Part shown: one piece after another, positions 1 to 10,450 of the stretch | Position numbering within the stretch: position 1 is the stretch's first letter | Layout of the letters: each line of letters opens with the position of its first letter | Assembly (NCBI GenBank): GCA_944472155.2 | Contig: OX235271.1 | Location: 65,392,416-65,456,415 of the forward strand | Direction: 5' to 3' | Source of the DNA: Trichobilharzia szidati | Lineage: Eukaryota > Platyhelminthes > Trematoda > Strigeidida > Schistosomatidae | DNA: 64,000 nt | The notes under the pieces: model-generated | Database searches by the model: none | Told to the model about the DNA's origin: nothing | Seen by the model: only the letters and a program-made list of their open reading frames with translations | Made by a program: the position numbers and the translations under genes

Positions 1-265
1 CAACACAGTAGTAAGTCAACGAACTGAAAAGAAACTTATTGCCCAACAAATATCCAGAAGAGAATTGGAATGGTATAGGCATATACTGAGCGGATCTTTG
101 GATGACAACGTGATCCAGGTCATCAAGCGGAACTTTACAAGTTGGCCGGAAGAAATGAAGGCTTTTGGGAAATCGTGGAGCCAGCTTACAGGACTGAAGA
201 GAACACAATGAAATGGAATTGTGCTGCTGAAAAACCACCTGGAACACGAGGGAATAATAATACAG
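1..265 (+). mobile_element. RTE-like retrotransposon 3' end, relic
   Basis: It carries the C-terminal segment in broken frames (WNWYRHILS-like for W[KR]WIGHTLR, then KSWSQL) and ends with the family tail GGAACACGAGGGAATAATAATA. It starts before the window. Same family as 1385-1690, 22610-23180, 29755-30375, 52170-53420 and 57500-58262. Antisense to copine. Confidence 0.7.
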
Positions 266-321
266 ATTATTTCCAATAATTGAGAATTTTTTGCATATAA
301 TTAAATTCCAGATATACTTAC

Positions 322-449
322 TCGCTAACTTCTCGAATAATCGGTGAGAACAAAATCGGACCAGAAGAGTACAAGTCGGTTAAACAACGTCTATACGCAG
401 CGAGTACTCCTGCCATACCTTTACAATAGCAGTTATTTATATCGCCATT
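322..449 (-). CDS. cpne: Copine exon: vWA middle
   Basis: 42 codons plus two bases. It reads NGDINNCYCKGMAGVLAAYR, then RCLTDLYSSGPILFSPII. It aligns with copine NxxNPYCxGIxGVxxAYRxxLxxxxLYGPTNFxPVI. The second metal-site residue, Thr of GPTNF, appears as Ile in GPILF, and two residues are added before it. The acceptor is ATTTTTAG and the donor GA/GTAAGTAT. The gene continues beyond the window's first base. Confidence 0.92.
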
Positions 450-1384
450 CTAAAAATATAGATAACAAAAGAATTGAAATTAGAAACATATTTTTAGTTT
501 CGAAGAATATATTATTCTTGATGGGTAAAGATATTCGTGACTTGTTAAGGTAAAAATGTGACAGAAACGTGACTTAGTTGGATTTTGATCCTCTTGGTGT
601 GATAAAGTCTGAGTCCTTAATCTCAGAGAAAAATTATGCTTAAATGACGATAGCTCAGTCAGTTAGTTGAGCAGTTTTTATTTTTTCATTTTTCGTGAGG
701 TTTGGGCGTGGTCAGTCTGGAATTGAACGCGGTTCACGTGAGTAGGTAGCCAACATTCTACCACTACAAAATTTCTTGATTTCCCAACTCGCATTTACTT
801 GACAGAATTTATTAGTCTCCATTAACACATTGACTTTTCTTGCCGATGCGTTAGTACTGTCTGTCATCAGATATTAGCCAGGTATTTTACAGAATGTACA
901 TCTTGAATTAGACTAATAATCATTTCCATAAGTGTAACACTTATTTCCCTGGAACTAAGACCTCTGTTTCGAAACAAAGTACGCATACACCAGTCGAGGT
1001 TTGTCATTTCAATTGTTCAAGGAAAAAATGTGAAAATTAAAAATATTAGTAGCATAAAACTACATTCTCCGAGCAATCTATCAACACTTTAACTCAGTGA
1101 TCTGGCTTTTTGCTGAAACAGTTGGTTTCAAATTTAAGGTTCATTGGGAACGCTAATATTCACTTGGGTTTATACATTCATCCAGCCAGTGGGTGCTAAA
1201 TATAAGTAGACGTGCCTATTGGATTCTATTGTTTGCTACCGTCAGATATTTATCCTATAGTGAATTCAACTATATGTGGTGAAAAGGGTTGCCTAGGAAA
1301 TTTCCTTTTCTCCTAACACTTATAAGTGTCCCTTCTAGACTAACTTATGCAAGAAGGTTCCCACTTTGCTTTTTCTCTGAAATC
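450..1384. other. Copine intron, no recognised feature
   Basis: First part of the 17-kb intron downstream of the exon at 17570. AT-rich with no coding frame or repeat that I recognise. Confidence 0.5.
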
Positions 1385-1690
1385 TAGTGGCCCAGAAGGA
1401 TAAGCAACAAGGAAATATGGTAGGCAGTGAAGCAACCAAGAATTCTTAGTTCAACAAATATGCCGAAGAAAAACTGAGAAGAACGTTGAATAATGTCGCG
1501 CGTCAGGTTATGGCCAGAATGGAACAGTAATGAGAAACGACGAGTTGGGCGTCCGAGGGTGATATGAAGAAAGCAGTGTCAGAGGGAGATCCGAGCTTAT
1601 GGACAGTGGTGGAGTCAGCTTAAGACGACTATAGAAAACATAATGAAATGGAGATGTTCGACCAGCAACCTAAGGAGATAATAATGATAT
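1385..1690 (+). mobile_element. RTE-like retrotransposon 3' end, relic
   Basis: Remnants of N-Q-x-S-x-x-x-N-x-x-A-E-E, W-N-x-x-R and GRPRV (GTTGGGCGTCCGAGGGT) can be read with several stops and shifts. It ends near AAGGAGATAATAATGATA, the family's ATA-rich tail. Confidence 0.65.
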
Positions 1691-1709
1691 TTTAAACTAC
1701 TGCTACATG

Positions 1710-1894
1710 CGTTGGTAGTTCAGATGTAGAATACTTACCAACGACGCAGGTGGTCGAAGTTTCTGTCCCCGGCCAATGCACTCCCAGATCTCATTTGGCT
1801 AGCAGTAAGACCGATAAAGAAGGAAGTTTAGATGTGAGGCAAACAACTTCACCTTGTAAATAAATACCACTGCTACTGGGACTTCAAAGCTCAG
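1710..1894 (+). mobile_element. SINE C, left half, split by the BEL element
   Basis: Decayed Val-like head (ACCAACGACGCAGGTGGTCG, CCCGGCC) and body (ACCACTGCTACTGGGACTTC). It stops at ctcag 1894 and resumes after the LTR element at 4546 with AAGCCCTATT and an A-rich tail near 4590. This orders the two insertions in time. Confidence 0.75.
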
Positions 1895-2486
1895 TGTAAG
1901 ATGAATTCCATTCCCATCCTTAAATCAAGTCAACCTGTCCCGGATCAGCCTAGCATTGTTGCAACACAATTATCCATGCCCAACGTGTCTATCCCACCTT
2001 GTTTAATTAACTGTGTATGTGTGTTTTTACTTCGATCCTTTTAGTCAGACAGTTGAACTCATGACCCAATCAGAGTATTTTTGTGAACTGTTATTTTGCT
2101 GCCCCATGTCTTACTTTGTACTATTCTGTTGAGTTTATCTTATTTATTGATTGGTTAAGTAGCCAATTAAATTCTGTCTTTGTGCCTATGCTTTGTCTAT
2201 CTCTTACTTGGGTTCATTCTTCTACTGACTGCTTACCTGAACGGTCGTGTCTGATCCGGCTAGTTCGTAATTTTGGCTTTAACGTTATTCCGCTCTGATA
2301 GCGGTTCCTTGCTTTCTGTTAAGCATTGTGTATTGTACTCTTGAAACCGTTAAGGTTTGTTGTATATATATTAATTGATTTGTTTATTAATAGTACCGTA
2401 GAAACAGTGACCGGCTTCTTGTTTGTTCTGGACCGGGATAGCCTTTATCTACGCGTGACTTAATTTCAAGCGATATTGCGCTTACA
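1895..2486 (+). repeat. 5' LTR of the BEL/Pao element
   Basis: 592 bp, TGTAAG...CTTACA, repeated without visible change at 3949-4540. It contains a TATATATATTA stretch near 2362 that could act as a TATA box. No obvious tRNA primer-binding site follows within the next 20 bases. Confidence 0.95.
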
Positions 2487-2525
2487 GTACTTAACGTATA
2501 GAGTTAAAGTTTGCCGGATCAGCCC

Positions 2526-2718
2526 CTTGACGGAAGAGACCGTACTGAACTGGTCAGTACTGAACGCCTTGACGGAATAGACCGTACTGAACTGGTCAGT
2601 ACTGAACGCCTTGACGGAATAGACCGTACTGAACTGGTCAGTACTTGACGTCAAACAGAAAAGCCCGTGCCGAACTGGTCGGTACTCAACGTCAATTAGA
2701 AAATCCCGTACTGAACGT
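2526..2718 (+). repeat. Tandem 42-bp hairpin repeat in element leader
   Basis: Three near-identical 42-bp units start at 2526, 2568 and 2610, followed by two decayed units to about 2718. Each contains GTACTGA-ACTGG-TCAGTAC, a perfect seven-pair stem with a five-base loop. The array lies between the 5' LTR and the start of the coding frame. Because 42 is a multiple of 3, the antisense strand reads as a 14-residue repeat, which I take as a by-product. Confidence 0.85.
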
Positions 2719-2786
2719 TCATCCAGAAGAAACTGGTGAATTGGCAGCACGCAACGTTGTCGAGAATACATTTTTTCTTTGGAACA

Positions 2787-3953
2787 ATGCAAACCAGATC
2801 AGGGAAGCAAATTTTGGAGCAGCAGTCGGAGAGTCGGCAAGTCCCCGTTTGCAAAAATGATCATGTTGATAACCTTTCGTGCCCCGGCTCTCATGTCAGT
2901 AGTTCGAAACCATCATTATCGCGAGTAACTAGTGCTAAGTCGTCGCTACTAATGGCGCAGCTAAAAGAGAAACAACTTCGACAGGAGTTAGAGTTAGAGT
3001 TAAAGGAAAAGTTGCTAAAGGCTAGACATGATGTCGAAATGGCCGAGCTGCTTGTGAAGTTAGCCGTGGACGACAAACGAAAAATTGGAAATACGGAAAG
3101 AGACAATGTCAACTACGCTCGAATCATCGAAGAGAGTATCAAAGACGACATCAGAAGGCCATATGAAGCTGAGTTTAGGGATACTGAAGAAAACGAACAC
3201 TCATTTTCTATCGAAGATCCTAAGGCAATCGAGTTGGTTACTCAAAGCACCGTCTTAGAAAAGGGGCATTACATCATTTCCTTGCCGTGGAAAGATCCAG
3301 CAAAGGTAACGGACAATAATTATGTGGTTGCTATAAATCGGCTACTCAGTCTGAAATGGAAGTTATCGCGTGACAAGAACCTTTCAGTACGATATGTGGA
3401 TGGTATAAATACGATGTTAAAAAATGGTTATGCCCTTCCGGTACCCCTAGAGCAGCTAGCAGTCAACTATCGCCCGAGGTGGTATCTTCCACATCATCCC
3501 GTAAAGAAACCGAGAAAGCCAGATAAACTGAGAATAGTTCTAGATTGCGCCGCAACCTTTAGAGGCTATTCTTTGAACGATAAGCTATATGAAGGACCTG
3601 ATACGATTACCGAGCTTGTTGGTGTTGTGTTGCGCTTTCGAGAAAAGCCTATTGCTGTAGTCGCGGACATAGCTGATATGTTTATGCAAGTGAAAGTGCC
3701 ACTAGACGATCGACGAGCATTTCTATTTCTGTGGTGGAAAAATGGTTTTCTAGACGAAGAGCCGCAGGAGTTTCAGATAACAGCGCATCCGTTCGGGGCA
3801 ACTTCATCACCCTTCTGTGTGAACTTCGCGTTGAGAAAGGCAGTAGATGGCTTCGGTTGCTTATATCCGGAAACAGTAAGAGAGCTGGGCACGAGGGTTA
3901 TACGGTGTACCATGATTCATAAAATCCTAGTCGGATTTTGGGGGCCGGTGTAA
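2787..3953 (+). CDS. Gag coiled coil fused to truncated Pao RT
   Basis: I start at the ATG at 2787 (MQTRSGKQ), typical of BEL Gag openings; an in-frame ATG at 2736 would add 17 residues. Around residues 50-95 there is a Leu/Glu/Lys coiled coil (LKEKQLRQELELELKEKLLK). From the SIEDPKAIELV block onward it is Pao reverse transcriptase: HYIISLPWKD, RPRWYLPHHPV, KLRIVLDCAATFRGYSLND, VLRFREKPIAVVADI, FLWW and HPFGATSSPFCVNFALR. The frame ends just before where FYVDD should be, so the catalytic aspartates are absent. The Gag-to-RT junction is an in-frame internal deletion. The last 25 residues come from the 3' end of the parent element. Confidence 0.9.
   Translation: MQTRSGKQILEQQSESRQVPVCKNDHVDNLSCPGSHVSSSKPSLSRVTSAKSSLLMAQLKEKQLRQELELELKEKLLKARHDVEMAELLVKLAVDDKRKIGNTERDNVNYARIIEESIKDDIRRPYEAEFRDTEENEHSFSIEDPKAIELVTQSTVLEKGHYIISLPWKDPAKVTDNNYVVAINRLLSLKWKLSRDKNLSVRYVDGINTMLKNGYALPVPLEQLAVNYRPRWYLPHHPVKKPRKPDKLRIVLDCAATFRGYSLNDKLYEGPDTITELVGVVLRFREKPIAVVADIADMFMQVKVPLDDRRAFLFLWWKNGFLDEEPQEFQITAHPFGATSSPFCVNFALRKAVDGFGCLYPETVRELGTRVIRCTMIHKILVGFWGPV
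3936..3948 (+). promoter_or_regulatory. Putative polypurine tract
   Basis: TTTTGGGGGCCGG abuts the 3' LTR. G-rich tracts at this spot prime plus-strand synthesis in LTR elements. It is interrupted by CC, so the exact primer is uncertain. Confidence 0.5.
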
Positions 3954-4540
3954 GATGAATTCCATTCCCATCCTTAAATCAAGTCAACCTGTCCCGGATC
4001 AGCCTAGCATTGTTGCAACACAATTATCCATGCCCAACGTGTCTATCCCACCTTGTTTAATTAACTGTGTATGTGTGTTTTTACTTCGATCCTTTTAGTC
4101 AGACAGTTGAACTCATGACCCAATCAGAGTATTTTTGTGAACTGTTATTTTGCTGCCCCATGTCTTACTTTGTACTATTCTGTTGAGTTTATCTTATTTA
4201 TTGATTGGTTAAGTAGCCAATTAAATTCTGTCTTTGTGCCTATGCTTTGTCTATCTCTTACTTGGGTTCATTCTTCTACTGACTGCTTACCTGAACGGTC
4301 GTGTCTGATCCGGCTAGTTCGTAATTTTGGCTTTAACGTTATTCCGCTCTGATAGCGGTTCCTTGCTTTCTGTTAAGCATTGTGTATTGTACTCTTGAAA
4401 CCGTTAAGGTTTGTTGTATATATATTAATTGATTTGTTTATTAATAGTACCGTAGAAACAGTGACCGGCTTCTTGTTTGTTCTGGACCGGGATAGCCTTT
4501 ATCTACGCGTGACTTAATTTCAAGCGATATTGCGCTTACA
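3949..4540 (+). repeat. 3' LTR of the BEL/Pao element
   Basis: 592 bp, matching the 5' LTR base for base where I compared, followed by the ctcag duplication at 4541-4545. Confidence 0.95.
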
Positions 4541-4595
4541 CTCAGTTTTTAAGCCCTATTTTCCTACTGGGAGCACATAAAATAAAAAGTATTTC

Positions 4596-5079
4596 TTTAC
4601 AATTCTGTAACACGAAACAAGTACAAGTTACGATTAAAATAATACCGAAACACACATATGATAAAATCAGATTTTATCCTCACTTTGTTTGACATAGTAA
4701 ACAAAGTGTGTAATCACTTACAATTACCTTCAAAATTAAAAGTCAACAAAATGTTGTAAAATGGCTTTGTAGGAAAAAAGTTTCACTAAACATCGAAGTT
4801 CTGAGAAATTTATTTGCTCTATACGGTTTAAATTACACTATGAATTGAAACACCCAGGTGTATAACTGTGATCAATCTAAGCACTACAAATGGTCGACTG
4901 ATATTGAAGCAAATTGAGTGAATGGTTTAACTCATGTAAAAATCCCATAGAGGCATACTTAATTGACTTAGATCACTTTTAAAGGTTAATAACTTTAAAC
5001 GATTTTACTATATTTTTCACAGTCAGAATGAACTAGTCACCACCAGTTAACTTTGTGTCCGTTCAGCTGGAATGAGTCT
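4596..5079. other. Copine intron, no recognised feature
   Basis: Plain AT-rich intron between the BEL insertion and the next SINE. I see nothing coding. Confidence 0.5.
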
Positions 5080-5300
5080 TTTCTTTATTCCTTTACGTTC
5101 CCAGTGGAGCATCGGGCTTCAAGATAAAGGCTTGGAGTTTCTGGAGCTGTGGTGATTATTTTTACAGGATGGGGTTGCTAGCCTCATGTCCAGCCTTCCC
5201 ACTTTACCACTCTTGGTGAAGGAGTGCATCGGCGGAGGATCGAATCCCGGACCACCTGCGTGGTTAGCGAACACTCTACCGCTGTGCCACCGACGTACAG
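5080..5300 (-). mobile_element. SINE C, near full length
   Basis: Minus-strand copy. The head at 5297 reads GTACGTCGGTGGCACAGCGG, and the B box reads GATTCGATCC. The body ends in the CACTGGGAACGT-like end and an A-rich tail near 5085. No clear target duplication. Confidence 0.8.
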
Positions 5301-5574
5301 TTCCTTCAGGCATACGAAACTGGATTGGTCTCAGTAAAACAGTCCAGATGAATTTCTTCTAGTTGAAAGATTTAATTATTAACGAAATTAGATACAACAT
5401 GCTGCTTAATAGTTACATATTTTGTGGTCAGCATTTAACTTTATTTCATCACAGCTGTAAATTCCTGGTCATATTTAACTTAATAACAGGGTACACTACT
5501 ATACTGAAATATTCCACGACTGAAATTCGGAATTGGTAAATAATTCAATGTGAGTTGTTGATTTAGTGGTACAA

Positions 5575-5780
5575 TACTCACTGACCATGTACGCGACCGA
5601 GGTGTCCATCCCCGGCCGACACACTCCTAGACCTCATTTAGCTGGCCCAGTAAGCCCAGTAAGTAGAAAAGGTTGAGAGTGAGGCTAGCGACCTTACCAA
5701 GTAAGAAACAAACATTCAGTGCTACTGAAAATTCAAAGCATAATGTTGAAACCCTACGTTTCAGGTGGAATGCAAAGGAG
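5575..5780 (+). mobile_element. SINE C, decayed
   Basis: CCATCCCCGGCCGACACACTC, GAGGCTAGCGACCTTACCAA and CAGTGCTACTGAAA follow the order of the intact family C copy at 47621-47854. The A box is destroyed. Confidence 0.65.
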
Positions 5781-7409
5781 TAAAGAAAAAGTAATTCAAT
5801 CCTATCCTGCATAATTATATATCGTATAGCTAAAATGTTGTTTTATATACAGAAGATAGTAAATGTTCCCTTCTCACATGTAACCAATGATCAGCATGTA
5901 CTTCTTAAATAATAGGAGTCATCATAACTTTTCAGAAAAAAGATACAGTTCATCTGAAAATACTTTGTGTTAATGTACTTTAACTATTTACCAAAATAAA
6001 GAGACATGTCATCTCTAGTTATCTTGTGATTTTGTTTAAATATATTGGTGATTCATCAGAGAACAGATATTTTACTGTGTATTATTGATAACTTTTCACG
6101 TCTGGATTCAAATCACTGTTTCTATATATCATTGGACAGAAGTTCTGACATCAGAAGAGCAGCTCTAGCTAACTGCACTCCAGTGGAATAGAACACTTTC
6201 ACAGGTGAATATTATCCCTATTGTTCATTTATTACTGGACAAAAAATGTTTTAAACTCTAATTTGAAAGGAATGTTTGGTGAATGATTTTGAGGAATTAT
6301 GTCAAAGAAGATAGTTAAGATGATTTTTTAGTTCGCTGGGTGGAAGTCAGCCACACAACACAGTTATTAGAAATACCTAACTATAATGTAACAAAATTTA
6401 TCTGAACAATACTCATAACAGTAGAAATGTAATCATTTCTTTTCGAAATGTCAGTGTGTGGAAATCACTTATTTAAAAGTCTATCGGATGTGAGATATCA
6501 ATTAACCGGACCTTCTAGACTTCAGTTTTGTGTTGGAAATAGTTCCATGTACCAGCAACTCCAAGCTAATTCTCGTTTGGTGTAAGGTTTGAAGCTAATT
6601 AAAGTGGCTTTCACGCTGCATAGTCTGAAGATCAGACTTCTAACACGAACTAGAATTTACGAAATACATCCACTGTTAATCGGAGAACAGTGCAAACAAA
6701 ACTTCGTCTAACACTAACAGAGGTAGCAATCAATACCAGAAGAGTTGGTTTTTGTATACAGAAGAAGTATGTTCAACCGCTATGTTTACCTCGGCCTACA
6801 ATAAGGTCAACAAATCTACCATCAACACTGGTACTTTAAATTCTTATTGCAATTTTTTCCTTCTTTTGCCTTTGTTTCATTGACAAATGTTCATTTCTGA
6901 CCTTTTACGACTTCATGACCTTTCTTATGATTTCTGTTTCCTTAGGTTTACGTAATGCTTTTTCTAAATTGTTATTATATTTACACAGTCCTGTTCATTT
7001 CACTTCAATAAATTCATTATTATTTGATAATCGTTTACTAATAGTACTTTTAAGTTCACAACCATCGTTACTATATCACCGTCTTTATTATTATTATTTG
7101 TCACCCTTGAACTTACGTCTAGTCGACCCCATTCGTTGATTTATCTTTCTGCAGTATTCATACTGTCTCACACACCAATGATTACCCTCAACCTCAAAAC
7201 CTGTACTTTGTTGGTTATATATATATATAATCAGCACCTCATTTTGTCCCATGTTCTCACAGACCACGTATATTCTAAACGGTACCAAAACTAACTCACT
7301 ATTGTTTCATCCCATCTTATACTTTTTTCACAAAACATTTCTGTTATGATTCTAATTTTCGTTTACTGGCTATTGTATGCTTGCAGAATAATATGAACAG
7401 ACAGTTAAT
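5781..7409. other. Copine intron, no recognised feature
   Basis: About 1.6 kb of AT-rich DNA. It holds a TA microsatellite near 7217-7231 and no frame or family that I can name. Confidence 0.5.
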
Positions 7410-7420
7410 AAAGAAATGGT

Positions 7421-8155
7421 CCAAGGCTTCCTGCCGATTGCCTACAACCATATAATATCATCATATCAATGTGCAACATGATGGCAAGCTACCTAGAATG
7501 GTGGCCATATTGCAAACCTGGCTGAAAGAATTCAGTCTGCACCAAAGAAAGGACTAGACACATCACACTAGTTACTAGTATCCAATCACAGTATCCACTA
7601 CAGTCCTACAGGAGGTCAGTCAGCAGCCAGAATAGCTCAGTGGTAACGTCTCTGACTGCAGCACTGGGTGACGCGGGTTCGAATCTCAGAAGGGTCGTGC
7701 GTTCCTTCAAGGTTGCAGATACGCCTTGCTGATGAGTGCCAACTAGCACGAAACCTAGGTCGAAGGCTTCCTGCCGATTGCCTCCAACCATCTAATACCA
7801 ACAATTCACAGTGCACCGTAATGGCGAGCCACCTAGCATGGTGGCCACATTGCAAACATGACTGATAGAATTCAGTCTGCACCGAAGATAGGACTAGACA
7901 CTTTACACTAGTTACTGACTAGTGCTCAATCAAAAATATCCACTACAGTCCTACAGGAGGTCAGTCGCGAGCCTGAATAGCTCAGTGGTAACATTTCTGA
8001 CGGCAGTACTTACTGGGTGACGCGGATTCGAATCTCAGAAGGTCGTGCGTTCCTTCAAGTTTGCAGATACGCCTTGCTGACTGGTGAGTGCCATCTAGCA
8101 CGAAACTTGGGTGTGAGACTTCCTGCCGATTTCCTCCAACCATCTAATATTATCA
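7421..8155 (+). mobile_element. SINE D tandem array, retrozyme-like
   Basis: A repeat unit of about 340-350 bp is present 2.1 times. Each unit has a tRNA-like head (GAATAGCTCAGTGGTAAC and GGTTCGAATCTCAG; near 7630 and 7977) followed by a hammerhead region. An 11-bp direct repeat, aaagaaatggt, flanks the whole array (7410-7420 and 8156-8166), so it appears to have inserted as one RNA copy. The array starts at CCAAGGC, within one base of where the family's hammerhead cuts (GGTC then CAAGGC), and ends at the CATCTAATAT end seen in single copies. A self-cut multi-unit transcript explains this. Confidence 0.8.
7723..7767 (+). ncRNA. Hammerhead ribozyme, SINE D, intact core
   Basis: The core CTGATGA (7729-7735) and GAAA (7750-7753) are canonical. 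Stem II GTGC/GCAC (7736-7739 with 7746-7749) closes a CAACTA loop. Stem III is the self-complementary ACCTAGGT (7753-7760) with no loop. The cleavage triplet is GTC with the cut after 7761. Stem I pairs GCCTT with AAGGC; the pair next to the core is G opposite G. A loopless stem III suggests activity as a dimer or in a tandem transcript. All required bases are present; activity is inferred. Confidence 0.82.
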
Positions 8156-8585
8156 AAAGAAATGGTTTATTTTAACAGTGGACCCCCTACTAACATTAAT
8201 ATAATTCACTTGAAGAATCATTTAATTTTTGGGGATCCAGCTGTAGGAAAATACAGCAACCTTCCAAGAGTAATTATTTATAAAACTGAAAACCACACAG
8301 AAATATGTCGTTAGCATGTATATAGTATTATTTTTAATCGTTTCGGCAGTTTGGTATGTGCCCTCTCAATTGGGAATATATGAAATCCAAGCACTAATGC
8401 CGGAAACTGTATCAGATCTACTATTTACTCATCCATGAAGCTATCAGTATTTCTTAATAATGAGTGGTGGTATGGGACTGTATATGATGACAAACTTCAT
8501 ACATAATCAAGCGTCATTTTCCCTCATGAGACGACATTTACCGATTGAATAGTTGATATCCAACTTTATTATTCTGTTAATTGGT

Positions 8586-8830
8586 AGATGGTGACTAGCA
8601 GTGGAATCCAGGATGCGCATTTCGTCCTATTTGGGACTCGTTATCTGGATGTGCCTGGATTCCTCGGTAAGTGATGACGAAATGCGCATTCTGGATTCCA
8701 CTGTTAGTCACCATCCATCAAGTAACTTCTAATTACATGCCCAGACATCGTCGAAGCATCTGCACAAGAAGCCAACATGTCAACCTGAGGCCGAGCACTT
8801 CGGTCCAATCAATCGATGGGAAAATCTAAA
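8586..8830. mobile_element. SINE B fragments as a palindrome
   Basis: Two 40-bp arms, 8587-8626 and 8676-8715, are inverted copies of the family B hammerhead 3' half with two differences. The left one is a minus-strand hammerhead (8590-8655) whose core is damaged where CTGACGAG should be. The right arm runs into the B 3' region and ends at 8785-8826 with the reverse complement of the B start seen at 14436-14477. Confidence 0.75.
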
Positions 8831-9714
8831 ATTCAATTAAATAATGTATTATTCTGGTTTGCACTTTACCTATACAAACCAAAAAAGTCATTTCTTTAAT
8901 TATATTATTTATGGTAAACATTCACAGTCGGCATTTTATATTGTCAGCCATTTTACCTCTTATTTTTAAAAGAATTGATGAATGATTTCAGTCTTAATGT
9001 ATTTTATTTACCATAAAAGTTTCTATCATTTATATTACTTAATTCATTTGAAGAGATTTTCTCTGAGAAAGCTTTTTTAGTTCGTATAATAATTATTATT
9101 ATGGCATTGGAGATATTATGTTAATTGACCCAGAAAAAAGATAATGCGTACTGGCTAAAATAATCTTTAAAGCCTTTTTCAGAAAATAGTTTTATTTTGA
9201 AAAAAACAACAACATCCGATTGAGGATTGTAGGCAGTTGCAATGAAAGACAATTAAGTCAAGAGTATAACGCTTGATTCCAAAGAAACATCATCCGTTTG
9301 ACAAACTTCTGACCAGATGGTAGGATGATATTGTGCTCACCTTGAAGCCTGTTAGTACTGGGCAGTTTTAAGGAGTTCTCAGTGTTTCTTTATTTCAGTA
9401 TAATTCATGAGGAGACATCAGAGGAATCTTAATAACATTTTCTGTTATTTAGGTTGCAATGTGCAGAGGTGGATGTCTTTTACTGAAATGAGCTAGATAT
9501 TTCAGAATAATCAAGTTTGTTTGATAAAGTGCACAATGATGCAGTACTGTATCAGATAAAAATACTCAACATGGAATATTATTCTGTCATACTGTCCAAG
9601 TTCTTCTATTGGAACAATAATTAACGTGTACGTACAGCGATTTCTGAATAGAACTCGGAAGTGGTATATTTTTAAATATCAATAAACACAAAGATGTGGT
9701 ATTTTCAAGGGTGC
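8831..9714. other. Copine intron, no recognised feature
   Basis: AT-rich with long A/T runs. Nothing recognised. Confidence 0.5.
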
Positions 9715-10250
9715 AAACATCTATGTGTGCTATGTTTATGATAGGTATCTGGGGAGAAAAACTAAAACTATCCTGGCTCGAAATGGTTACCCGGCACGTT
9801 TTGTTGACAAGAACTTGAAACCAAAACCAAAAAGAGGAGAATGCAGTTCAGCGCCGAAGAAAACCCTGTGTATGAATCTGAACTTCAGGGGAGATTTGGC
9901 AGCTGATATCCTAAAGAGAAGAATATCCAGCTCTTCAAAGAAGACCTTCCATGCAGCAACACTAAGAGTGACATTCTCTAGCCGCCCAATACTTCTAAAC
10001 AATGCAAAGGACAAACTCTCGCATATGACCAATTCAATGTGCATATACCAGTTCACCTGCTCATGCGGAGCTAGGTACATACGTCGTTGTATGCGCATCC
10101 TTTCAAAACGTGTTAGAAAACATTACTCAGCACGACTGCAAAGAGCAGGCACAAAACTAATTTTTACCATGCAGTAACTAATGCACTGAAGTATTCCCAC
10201 AAGGAATATTAATCGATATTCCATTAACTGTTATCCACCTTGAGAGTTAA
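9715..10250 (+). pseudogene. Penelope-like element, linker and GIY-YIG relic
   Basis: Open from 9725 to 10177. It starts in the RT C-terminal LLxxNGYPxxFVxKNL motif (ARNGYPARFVDKNL) and passes through NLNFRGDLAADILKRRI to YQFTCSCGARYIRRC. The last is the start of the GIY-YIG nuclease, with the Gly of YIG changed to Arg (YIR). The rest of the nuclease is lost after 10177. Penelope-like elements pair a telomerase-like RT with this nuclease. Confidence 0.8.
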
Positions 10251-10254
10251 CCAG

Positions 10255-10450
10255 TGGTTGTATGGCAGAATACTCGCCAGCCACACATGTGATTCTGATT
10301 CGACTCTCGATCAACCGGCTTCTGAACCTTGTCTAGTTTACTAGGCGTTAGTAAGCCTGGAAGTGAGACTAGCAGCCACACCCCATAAAAAGGACACCAT
10401 CTCTACGGAAACGTTGAAACTTGAAGCCTTATGTATCAGTCTGAACCAAA
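10255..10450 (+). mobile_element. SINE C, decayed
   Basis: CCAGTGGTTGTATGGCAGAA head, GAGACTAGCAGCCACACCC and GAAACTTGAAGCCTTATG match family C in order with many changes. Confidence 0.6.

Larger units (their letters stand above)
1895..4540 (+). mobile_element. BEL/Pao LTR retrotransposon, internally deleted
   Basis: Two 592-bp LTRs look identical by eye, start TGTAAG and end CTTACA, and bracket a 1,462-bp interior. A 5-bp target duplication, ctcag, lies at 1890-1894 and 4541-4545. The interior keeps a leader with tandem hairpins and one open frame joining a Gag-like coiled coil to the N-terminal half of a Pao-type reverse transcriptase. Zinc knuckle, protease, the YVDD catalytic box, RNase H and integrase are missing. 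Identical LTRs mean recent insertion, so it probably moved with enzymes supplied by a full-length relative. It sits inside an older family C SINE. Confidence 0.93.

Noticed and set aside
344..553. 69-codon plus-strand frame
   Set aside because: It overlaps the copine exon at 322-449 on the other strand; the minus-strand reading has homology and splice sites.
2466..2792. 108-codon minus frame with 14-residue repeats
   Set aside because: It is the antisense of the 42-bp hairpin array; the repeat length being a multiple of three makes the frame stay open by itself.
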